A DNA stretch of 33,193 nucleotides, taken from positions 1 to 33,193 of the forward strand of contig DAIEGL010000063.1 of NCBI GenBank assembly GCA_027356255.1, read 5' to 3'. Positions within the stretch are counted from its first letter, which is position 1. Each line of letters begins with the position of its first letter. Source of the stretch: Geobacter sp. Its GTDB lineage: Bacteria; Desulfobacterota; Desulfuromonadia; Geobacterales; Geobacteraceae. This document shows positions 9,501 through 16,100 of the stretch, piece after piece. The position numbers and the translations under genes are program-made. The notes below the pieces were generated by a model, which was not told where the DNA came from, did not search any database, and was given only the letters and a program-made list of their open reading frames with translations.

Positions 9501-10069
9501 TCGCCCGCGCCGTTAACGCCGAGCTCGTTGAAGAATTTGATGCGCACCGGCCTGTTCTTCTGGGCAATTATCAGAGGCCCCAGGTACTGCGAAGTATGGT
9601 CCGTGCCGTTTTTCTGGTAATACCCTCTGATCTTCGTCCCGATACCCGCTGCATCCGTGGTGAGAGGGAGGTCCGAATGCATCCGAACCCGAAAATCGCG
9701 CACACCTACCTCGTAATAATCCGAGCCGCTGTATTTTGCCGTATCAGGTGATGCAACGGGGATATACTGGCCGAGAAGGTTTGCGTTCGTTGGGCCGAGC
9801 CCCGGGAGTTTGTCGACAAACTTCCGGAGTGGGGTCCCGGAATTGCTGGAAGCACTGCTGTAAGTCCCCATGGCGTTTCTGTACTTCCATGGGCCTGCCG
9901 GACTGTTGGCGTAAAATGTGCCGCCGCTTGGCGTCGCCGACGCCGGGTAGTCGGGCGGAGGCGACGTCGCCAGAGTTCCCGGCCCTGCGTGGGCAGGTTT
10001 GATAGCCAAACAAAGGGCAGCTATTGCGAATACCAGACTAGCAATTATTATAAATTCCCGCCTGACCAT
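6587..10069 (-). CDS. Secreted multicopper oxidase with five C-terminal aspartate/glycine-rich repeats
   Basis: A protein of about 1160 residues: a Sec-type signal peptide ending KPAHA|GPG, a large oxidase region, then about 240 residues of tandem repeats. All four copper motifs are intact: HLHGG (near codon 230 of the longer frame), HDHSYG (297), HAIHFH (804) and HCHLLGHEENDM (908), giving the three type 1 ligands, an axial Met and the trinuclear-site histidines. It is clearly paralogous to the 2077-residue MCO at 13103-19336 and belongs with Geobacter OmpB/OmpC-like proteins linked to metal-oxide reduction; the substrate is unknown. I prefer the ATG at 10069 because a perfect AAAGGAGG lies 6 bases upstream. 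An in-frame ATG at 10102 also has a GGAGG and would add 11 residues including RRNFM. It is the last gene of the operon behind the riboswitch. Confidence 0.9.
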   Translation of the reverse strand: MVRREFIIIASLVFAIAALCLAIKPAHAGPGTLATSPPPDYPASATPSGGTFYANSPAGPWKYRNAMGTYSSASSNSGTPLRKFVDKLPGLGPTNANLLGQYIPVASPDTAKYSGSDYYEVGVRDFRVRMHSDLPLTTDAAGIGTKIRGYYQKNGTDHTSQYLGPLIIAQKNRPVRIKFFNELGVNGAGDLFIPMDPTYMGAGMGPDGMNAYTENRATLHLHGGHSPWISDGTPHQWVTPAGETSTIYTKGVSQQNVPDMDGGVEPAGVSTFFWTNNQSDRLMFFHDHSYGITRLDVYAGEAAGYLIVDPTEETALAATGVPGTIRNPANMADTANNDLAHLIPLVIQDKTFVPQDVAVQDAKWTNPKWGTYGDLWFPHVYETNQWPTNPDLSGANNFGRWDYGPWFWPVFPVQFPGLPTFNVSGVPEGFMDTPVVNGTAYPYIDVQPQTYRFRILNAANDRMWNLQLYQADPTISPFDPVTGLPNPGYQKEVKMVAAVPRPACSATVTTNCVCSGAFTPAGCFPATWPTDSRAGGVPDPALAGPSMIQIGTEGGLLPQPVVLPNQPVDYEYNRRNIVVLNVTSKTLFLGPAERADVIIDFSQYAGKTLILYNDAPAPVPAFDPRNDYYTGCPDNTWMGGAPSTKAGYGPNTRTIMQIRVAAGAPVPFNPAPMNAAWPTIYAAVQPPPVVPQTTYPGPYSAAADTYSRIQDTSLTFTPVGAAAPLTMPMQSKTIQELFTKDYGRMNATLGTELPFTTALIQTTIPLGYIDPPTEQVTPNRPQLWKITHNGVDTHAIHFHLYDVQVINRVGWDGAIRPPDANELGWKDTVRMNPLEDIVVAFKATTPPIPFPVPDSVRPLDVTMPLGTTTQFTGIDPYTGNPMTVTNQTTSFGWEYVWHCHLLGHEENDMMRPVVFKPNDRVGVFQGGSQWYLDANGNRVWDPGIDKNYTFGAPGDVPVSGDWNGGGQSKIGVFNDGTWILDMHGYGTMGADNVTYYFGYAGTNPVTGDWNGSGTSKVGVYDPATTTWYLDYNGNGIWDGVPTDKAYYFGIAGGIPVTGDWSGSGITKIGVYDPATTTWYLDYNGNGIWDGTPTDKAYYFGIAGAIPVTGNWSGSGATKIGVYDNATWYLDFNGNGVWDGVPTDAMAVFGFVGATPIVGNW
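6590..7320 (-). repeat. Five tandem ~145-base in-frame repeats at the 3' end of the MCO gene
   Basis: Each unit encodes about 48 residues of the form IGVYD..TTWYLDYNGNG, then WDG.PTDKAYYFG.AG and P.TGDW.GSG. The D-x-N-x-N-G-x-x-D-G core resembles calcium-binding loops, and the GDW.G.G.TKIGVY core resembles FG-GAP/VCBS-like repeats. The central copies are nearly identical at the DNA level, while the outer ones have diverged, which points to recent unit duplication. Boundaries are approximate. Confidence 0.85.
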
Positions 10070-10141
10070 AAAATTCCTCCTTTGAATTGCTGTGTTTTTC
10101 ATCGTATTCCCTCCGCGAGCCGATCTTCGTCCTTACCGTGA

Positions 10142-10378
10142 CTACTTCATACCCTCGGATTGCGCCTTTTGTTTGATTTTCTTCATTTCTTCTACCTCGA
10201 TCTTGGCCCGATTGCGCTTGGACAAGGCGGCATTTCCAGACGCACGCTTATCGCCATGCTTGCCCGGTTCGATCTTCTGCAGCTTGGTTTCGGAACCGTC
10301 GTTCGCCCCCCCGTTCACTGTTGCGACCGACAAAGCCGACAAGGAAAATCCGACTGCCAATATCAATAACTTTTTCAT
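10142..10378 (-). CDS. Small secreted charged helical protein preceding the MCO
   Basis: About 78 residues from the ATG at 10378, which has AAAGGAG about ten bases upstream; a longer frame from 10399 lacks this spacing. The N-terminus is a plain Sec signal peptide (KKLLILAVGFSLSALSVA), so the mature protein of about 55-60 residues should be periplasmic or released. The mature part is rich in Lys, Glu and Arg and probably helical; it has no cysteine and no recognisable domain. Its C-terminal half (AALSKRNRAKIEVEEMKKI) resembles the C-terminal half of the other small secreted protein at 19394-19690, which also sits directly before an MCO gene. It begins about 50 bases after the FKBP stop and ends about 70 bases before the MCO start, so it is operonic. 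Function unknown; a partner or chaperone of the MCO is a guess from position. Confidence 0.7.
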   Translation of the reverse strand: MKKLLILAVGFSLSALSVATVNGGANDGSETKLQKIEPGKHGDKRASGNAALSKRNRAKIEVEEMKKIKQKAQSEGMK

Positions 10379-10429
10379 GATCCATTTTCTCCTTTCCATG
10401 AATGTAATTATAGACTTCTCATTCGGTAT

Positions 10430-12187
10430 TCACTTGATGGCGAGGAGCTCTACCTCCACAAGGATCGTTTCATTCGGACCGACAGGCGATCCGATGACAC
10501 TGCTCCGTCCCCGCTCTCCGTATGCAAGCTGCGGGGGAATGAAGAGCTGCCATGCGGAACCCACCGGCATGAGTTTCAACGCCTGGCTCAGACCAGGGAT
10601 GCCCCCTCCTTCGCGAACACTGAAAGTTACCGGCCGGCCGGGATAGGACCGGTCAAACTCGGCTCCATTCAAAAGGGTACCGCGGTAGTTGCAAACGACG
10701 AGGTCTGCATCTGTGGGCGTCCTGCCGTCACCAGCCTTAAGGATCTTGTACTGCAACCCGCTTGGAAGAGAGATCACCCCCTCCTTCGTTTTGTTTTCTG
10801 ACAAGAATGCCAGTCCTTCTTTAGCTGCCACGAGGGGGGCCATCTTCTGCTTCCGCCTCACCTCGGCCTGAACGGCGATCATGGTTTTTCGAAGTTCTTC
10901 ATCGGTCATAAGAAGCTTTCCGCCCGAAAGCGCGTCCTTCATCCCCTGGACCACGACATCCAGATCGATCGCCATCCCCTGCTGCTTGAAGTTCCTGACA
11001 ATACTGACCCCGATACTGTAATTAACCCTGTCCTCCCTAGTCTTGAGAACCAGCGGCTCCCCGGCGAAGACCTCTGCAGCCAGGAGCACAACGCCCAGGA
11101 CCACCAGCCATTTAAGCGACATCATCCCTCCTTTGCGAGAAAAGTCCGGGTTGGTCGTGTCCACTCCCATGTTCATACCGACCGGCAGTTCCTGCGTCAG
11201 TCTGGCGGCAAACCGGCCCAGGAATAAGGAGGCATACAGCACGACGATCAGATACGGCATCGAAGTCTTGCCTGTCAGGATGAAGGCAATAACGCCGAAT
11301 ACCACCGTCAATGCCCAAAACAGGAGTACCACGTAAACGGGGGGGATGTTTTTTCCTACGATCAGGTAATGCAGGTGAAGGGCATCACCCTGAAACGGGT
11401 TTCTCCCCTTCATAAGCCTCGAGAACAACACCCGGAGCGTGTCGAATATGGGGATGAGAAGCACAAGTACAGGAAACATCGCATCCACTGAAGAACCCGC
11501 CCCCTGCGTCAGGAATACGGCCGTGAGGGCAAGAGAAAAACCGATAAAGACGCTTCCCGAGTCCCCCATGAAGATCCTGGCATTGGGAAAGTTGTACAGG
11601 AGAAATGCGGCCAGCGCTCCCACGAAGGTGAAGCAGAGCAGAGCAACCATGACGTTTACCGAGAGGACTGCGGCAATCCCCATGAACATGAATCCCAGGA
11701 GCGAGACCCCCCCTGCCAGGCCGTCGAGACCGTCGAGGAGGTTGACAGCGTTCGTTATGCCGATGATGCTGATGTAGGTGAAGGGGATACTGAACCAGCC
11801 GAGGTCAATCCTCCCCAGGGAACCGTAGGTCCCGATATGATGAATGGTAATATTCCCTCCGAATATGACTATCGTGGCGGCCGCCGCCATCCCGGCAAAC
11901 TTCGTTTTCCATCCAAGCGACTTAAGATCGTCTATTGCCCCCATGCCGACCAGGAGAAACGATGCGAGGATGTAAGATGTCAGTGCACCGCTTCCGTTTT
12001 CGGCAAACAGGAACGGCAGTACGCCGGCAAAGAATGCCAGCCCACCCCACCGCGGGGTTATCTTCTTGTGTTGCCGCCGTCCGCCCGGTATGTCCAGGCA
12101 GTTGCATAGGCAGGCAAAGCGGATGACCAGCGGTGTGACAGCGGCGGTAATCAGGAACGAGACAAGACAGGGAAAGAAGAATTTCAT
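10430..12187 (-). CDS. WecA-like undecaprenyl-phosphate sugar-1-phosphate transferase in one open frame with an FKBP prolyl isomerase
   Basis: One open frame of about 585 residues. The first ~345 residues are a multi-pass MraY/WecA-family enzyme, which links a sugar-1-phosphate to undecaprenyl phosphate at the inner membrane: HKKITPRWGG, AIDDLKSLGWKTK, NAVNLLDGLDGLAGG and FMGDSGS are present. The usual C-terminal HLHH-type motif reads HLHY. The rest starts MMSLKWLVVLGVVLLAAEVFAG, an evident signal peptide, followed by a Mip/FkpA-like helical dimerisation region and an FKBP domain (NYRGTLLNGAEFDRSY, IPPQLAYGERG). Just before that internal Met pair is a perfect AAAGGAGG, so the FKBP may be made as its own exported protein. 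I chose the ATG at 12187; a TTG at 12205 extends the frame by six codons. It is the first gene behind the riboswitch. Both domain calls are firm; true fusion versus two genes is open. Confidence 0.8.
   Translation of the reverse strand: MKFFFPCLVSFLITAAVTPLVIRFACLCNCLDIPGGRRQHKKITPRWGGLAFFAGVLPFLFAENGSGALTSYILASFLLVGMGAIDDLKSLGWKTKFAGMAAAATIVIFGGNITIHHIGTYGSLGRIDLGWFSIPFTYISIIGITNAVNLLDGLDGLAGGVSLLGFMFMGIAAVLSVNVMVALLCFTFVGALAAFLLYNFPNARIFMGDSGSVFIGFSLALTAVFLTQGAGSSVDAMFPVLVLLIPIFDTLRVLFSRLMKGRNPFQGDALHLHYLIVGKNIPPVYVVLLFWALTVVFGVIAFILTGKTSMPYLIVVLYASLFLGRFAARLTQELPVGMNMGVDTTNPDFSRKGGMMSLKWLVVLGVVLLAAEVFAGEPLVLKTREDRVNYSIGVSIVRNFKQQGMAIDLDVVVQGMKDALSGGKLLMTDEELRKTMIAVQAEVRRKQKMAPLVAAKEGLAFLSENKTKEGVISLPSGLQYKILKAGDGRTPTDADLVVCNYRGTLLNGAEFDRSYPGRPVTFSVREGGGIPGLSQALKLMPVGSAWQLFIPPQLAYGERGRSSVIGSPVGPNETILVEVELLAIK
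11120..11134 (-). promoter_or_regulatory. Internal ribosome-binding site and start for the FKBP domain
   Basis: On the minus strand AAAGGAGGG (11134-11126) is followed at once by ATGATG. The second ATG (11122) is four bases from GGAGG and opens a 230-residue product with a proper signal peptide. The +1 frame closes with TAA ten bases after this ATG, the kind of overlap expected if the upstream gene originally ended there. Confidence 0.6.
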
Positions 12188-12246
12188 AATGCGCCCCCCT
12201 TTCAAAACCGCAGAGATCGTTCCCGCGGCAGCATGATCTCCAAATC

Positions 12247-12293
12247 AAAAAAGCCGAGCACGCAAAAGATTCCCATCCTTTGGCGGCTCGGCT
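12247..12293 (-). terminator. Riboswitch expression platform: intrinsic terminator overlapping the aptamer
   Basis: AGCCGAGC (12293-12286) pairs perfectly with GCTCGGCT (12259-12252), with an inner AAAGG/CTTTT pairing, and is followed by TTTTTT on the minus strand. The first strand is also the 3' strand of the aptamer (ACAGCCGAGCCGCC), so aptamer folding and terminator folding should exclude each other. This predicts that ligand binding turns the operon on. Confidence 0.8.
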
Positions 12294-12357
12294 GTCTCCA
12301 TTTCGGAGGCCCGTGGCTTTCCGTCCCCCCCCTCGCGAAGGGGTTGGCTTTGTCTGG
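12281..12357 (-). promoter_or_regulatory. GEMM-I class riboswitch aptamer (c-di-GMP or 3',3'-cGAMP)
   Basis: The minus-strand leader contains the diagnostic GEMM-I elements in order: a first stem CCCCTTC/GGGGGGG capped by a GCGA (GNRA) tetraloop, the conserved linker GGGACGGAAAGCC (consensus GGGACGCAAAGCC), then ACGGGCCT, a short variable hairpin (CTCC/GGAG), and ACAGCCGAGCCGCC matching the 3' strand. The GNRA loop would dock into the second stem as in known GEMM structures. In Geobacter many members of this class respond to 3',3'-cGAMP (GEMM-Ib) and control genes for electron transfer outside the cell. The base that separates the two ligands lies in the segment before the first stem, and my hand alignment there is ambiguous (GCCAA versus GACAAAGCC), so I do not assign the ligand. 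Confidence 0.85.
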
Positions 12358-12368
12358 ATACAATAGAA

Positions 12369-12396
12369 ATAATAAGAAAGTTTTAACGCATGTCAA
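12369..12396 (-). promoter_or_regulatory. Near-consensus promoter of the riboswitch operon
   Basis: On the minus strand TTGACA (12396-12391, perfect -35) and TATTAT (12374-12369, 5/6 to -10) are separated by 16 bases. A start about seven bases later would place the GEMM aptamer right at the 5' end of the transcript. A strong constitutive promoter with control left to the riboswitch is the simplest reading. Confidence 0.75.
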
Positions 12397-12420
12397 GGAG
12401 GGGGTAGTTTATACGCGGGC

Positions 12421-12448
12421 AAAAAAAAGCGCGGCATGAAGCCGCGCT
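12421..12448 (-). terminator. Intrinsic terminator of the dockerin-MCO/lipoprotein operon
   Basis: AGCGCGGC pairs with GCCGCGCT around a 5-base loop, followed on the minus strand by a run of eight T. It lies about 35 bases past the lipoprotein stop. The hairpin is the same, save one loop base, as the one after tyrS at 19844-19880. Confidence 0.9.
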
Positions 12449-12482
12449 ATGGTTGGGAAACACCTCTGTCGGTAAGTTGCGC

Positions 12483-13052
12483 CTATTGATAGGTTGTCGC
12501 AAAACTGATCTTGCAGCCGGGCGAAAGAGTCACGTCGTGGACCAGGAGCACCTCCTGGCTGACCGTGGGAACGAGATCTTCTTCCGGCATCATGGACGGG
12601 GTCCCCCCCGGAGTAGCCAGTGAAAAGTTTATCATCGCTATTTCCGTTCCCTTCCCCCCGTTGGCGGTCGAGCTGCTCTTCAAGGGCAGCCTGCCGTTAT
12701 TTACCATCCTGACGGTCAATACTCTGCCGGCAATGTCGTACGTGCTTGCACTGAAGTCGGATGGAGAAACCTGGACCGGACCGGACGGCACGACAACCCC
12801 CTTGCGCAGGGTACAGAGGCCGGATGTGGCGCCCGGCACCGATGAATAGTTCAACATCACCCCGCTTGGCACATTCATCGTAGTTTGTACGGTTGCGACA
12901 ATCTTATCGGCGGAAGTAATGTTGCCGAACAGATATACCTTGGTGACCGCTTTTGTCGCGGGAGAAGAGCCCCCCCCCCCTCCTCCGCCGCACCCGGCCA
13001 GCGCCAAAACTGAGAAGAGCCCCGTCACCGCTGTCAGAATATACCGTTTCAT
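12483..13052 (-). CDS. Small lipoprotein with a cohesin-like beta domain (tentative)
   Basis: About 189 residues from the ATG at 13052, which has GGAGG ten bases upstream; an upstream in-frame start at 13097 gives no sensible signal peptide. The N-terminus (MKRYILTAVTGLFSVLALAGC) is a lipoprotein signal with lipobox LAGC, followed by seven glycines and then about 160 residues of alternating hydrophobic pattern. The pattern (ATVQTTMNVPSGVMLN near the start, later GRVLTVRMVN, then EIAMINFSLA) resembles the cohesin-like lipoproteins common in Geobacter, but this is a visual judgement. It follows 50 bases after an MCO that ends in a dockerin-like segment, so a cohesin-dockerin partnership at the cell surface is attractive. 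The glycine run is encoded by a tract of eleven G, so the frame is prone to slippage. Confidence 0.6.
   Translation of the reverse strand: MKRYILTAVTGLFSVLALAGCGGGGGGGSSPATKAVTKVYLFGNITSADKIVATVQTTMNVPSGVMLNYSSVPGATSGLCTLRKGVVVPSGPVQVSPSDFSASTYDIAGRVLTVRMVNNGRLPLKSSSTANGGKGTEIAMINFSLATPGGTPSMMPEEDLVPTVSQEVLLVHDVTLSPGCKISFATTYQ
12970..12980 (-). repeat. Eleven-G homopolymer inside the lipoprotein coding sequence
   Basis: Eleven consecutive C on the plus strand (G on the coding strand) lie a few codons after the lipobox cysteine. A gain or loss of one base would shift the frame and truncate the protein just after its lipid anchor. It could be a contingency tract or merely a convenient glycine linker. 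Confidence 0.9.
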
Positions 13053-13102
13053 ATTTAAAAGTCCTCCCATGTATCGCCCATCCCTGCGGGGCGGCATTAT
13101 TT

Positions 13103-16100
13103 CTAAAAATTGGCGATGAGACCCACCGTACGAAGCATGATTGCATAGACGTCCATGAGATCTATCTTGCCGTCCGGCTGAGAAGCCCCGTTGACGAATG
13201 GCGCCACGTCAGCATGGACCATGTCCAGCGGGGACGGTGCCATCAGACCGCCGGCTATCCGCAGTGACTTCAGGGCACTGGCCAGATAGCTGCTGGTGCC
13301 CGGCAACAGGCCGTCCTTGGTGCCGAGAAGGATTGAGGCTGTGACCGGCGGGTAAAGATTTCCGTCGGGCAGTGACTTGTCACGGAACCGCACATAGACG
13401 GTCTTCAACCCTTCGGCCGCATCGAAAGTCCATGCTTTGGATGTGGCATAAGGCTCCTCGGCGGTATAGTTGACCCCATCATTTGAAAACTGCATGGTGG
13501 CGACCCCGTAAGGATCGCCAGCGCTTATGGACAGGGTAACGGCAGGGACTTTCGAGAATATCGCACCGTTGTTGATCTGCACGCTGGTCGTCATATCATT
13601 GGCATGCATGGTCCAGGTCCCCGATTTGACCGATTCGGCATTGCCGGCGACATCCATCGCCAGGTATCTGACGGTCGTACTGACTCCGGGCACGTTGACC
13701 ACCGCTATCGGCGCAGCATAAACGGCAGAGGCAGTGGTCGGTGTGCTCCCGTCGGTGGTGTAGTAGATTTTACCGCACCCGACCCCCGCGTGGTCATTGC
13801 AGGCCAGGGTAACGGACACCGCGCCGTTGGAGTAAGTGCCGGGAATCGGGCTTGCGGTGGTATCCGGCGCCGTCGTGTCAAGGGTGATGCCGGCTGTTAT
13901 CGGGTCATAGAGAACACCCCCGTTGTGCGAATTGTCCCGGAAGCGCACATATACCGTTTTGAGCCCGTCCCCCGCTGCAAGTGTCCATGACTTGCCGGTG
14001 TTGTACGGTTCCTCCGCGGTATAGGTTACGCCGTCGTTGGAGAACTGCATGGTGGCAACCCCCAGTGGGTCAACGGCGCTCAGGTTCAGGGTCACATCAG
14101 CGCTGTTGGTGAACGCCGCGCCATTGTTGATTTTCATGCCGGCCGTCATGTCCGGGACGTGGATGGCCCAGGTTCCGGCCTTGACAGCCTCGGCATTGCC
14201 GGCAGTGTCGACGGCAAAGTATTTTATGGTAACGGTTCCGGTAACGACTATCGGGGCGGTGTACACCGCCGAGGAGATCGTCGGTGTGGTCCCGTCGGTG
14301 GTGTAGTAAATGGTTGCAGCTTCGTCGGCAGAAAGTGTCACCAATACCGGTGCGCTGGAATAGGTGCCCGGGATGGGGCCCGCAGTTGTGACGGGCGAAG
14401 TGGTATCCAGCATGATGTTGGCAACAACCGGCGGATAGAGGTTGCCGGCTGGCAAAGACTGGTCGCGGAACCGGGCATAGACGGTCTTTATCCCGTCGCC
14501 GGATGCAAGGGCCCATGATTTGGTGGTCGAAAAGGGCTCCTCGGCGCTATAGTTGACCCCGTCGTTGGAGAACTGCATAGAGGCTACGCCCACCGGATCA
14601 ACGGCGGTCAGAGTCAGAGTGACGGCCGGCGAATTGGTGAGGGTCGCACCGGTGTTGATGTTCACGCTCGACACCATATCCGCGGCATGAACGGCCCAGG
14701 TGCCGGAGTTGACCATTTCGACATTGCCGGCGGTATCGACGGCAAAGTACTTGATGGTGGTCGTTGCCGCTACAGAAATCGGCGCGGTGTACTTTAGAGA
14801 CGACGTGGTCGGCGCGCTCCCGTCTATGGTGCAGTAAATCGTCGCCGGTTCATTGGCGGCCAGGGTCACGGACACCGGGACAGCAGAGTAAACGCCGGCG
14901 AGCGGTCCGGCTGTGGTCACCGGTGGCGTGGTATCGAGGGTTATGCCTGCCGTGATCGGGGCATAGAGGTTGCCGGTCGGAAGGGTCTTGTCACGGAACC
15001 TGACGTATACGGATTTGGCGCCGTCACCCGCAGCGAGGGTCCAGGGCTTGACGGTTGCGTATGGCTCTTCGGCGCTCCAGTTTACGCCATCGTTCGAAAA
15101 CTGCATTGAAGCAACACCCACGGGGTCGGTAGCGCTCAGGTCCAAGGTAACGGCTGTGGTGTTGGTCACAGCAGCGCCGTTGTTTATCTGGACCCTTGCA
15201 GCCAAATCCTGGGTGTGAATGATCCAGGTCCCGGACTTGACCGCTTCCGTGTTGCCGGCGGAATCAACGGCAAAGAAGTTGATGGTGGTGCTTGCACCTG
15301 CAATATTTGTCACCGGTATCGGTGCAATATAGACGGCAGAGGCCGTGGTCGGGATGCTCCCGTCAGTGGTATAGTAAATGATCGCCGGCTTGTCCGCCGT
15401 CAGGGTCACGTTGACCGGCCCGGTGGAATAGACGCCGGGGATCGGGCTGGCCGTGGTTGTCGGGATCAGCGAGTCGAGGGTGATGCTGGCCGTGACCGGC
15501 GGATAGAGGAAGCCATTGGGTAGAGACTTGTCGCGGAAGCGGACAAAAACCGTCTTCAGCCCGCCGCCGGGGGCAAGGGTCCATGCCTTGGTGGATGCGA
15601 ACGGCTCTTCCGCCGTGTAGGTGATCCCGTCGTTGGAGAACTGCATGGTGGCGACACCCGACGGGTCCACGGCGCTCAGGGACAAGATGACGTTGGCATT
15701 GTTGGTAACCGTTGCCCCGTTGTTGATCTTGACGCTGGCGACAATGTCCGCACTGTGGATATACCATGTGTCTGAATGCACCGCTTCGGCAGCGCCGTTG
15801 ACATCGACGGCGAAATAATTGATGGTGGTGGTGGCATTCACGACTATCGGCACAGTGTACTTGGGAGAAGCCGTGGTCGGCAGACTCCCGTCCGTGGTGT
15901 AATAAATGGTTGCCGGTGGAGCGAGCGTGGAGGCGGTAAGGGTAACCGTCACCGGCGGAGTTGTGTAAATGCCGGGGACAGGGGCGGCAACCGTTACGGG
16001 TGGATTGGGCGGCGGTATGACCTGATACGATAAGGATGTAGTCGCATCATAAACCACGTTCGAACTGGTCCGCACGTCGACGGTGATCGTGTAGCTGCCC

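Noticed and set aside
13315-16003. Regular repeats that could suggest a CRISPR array
   Set aside because: Units are about 530 bases, in frame, and encode diverged protein domains; there are no short direct repeats with unique spacers.
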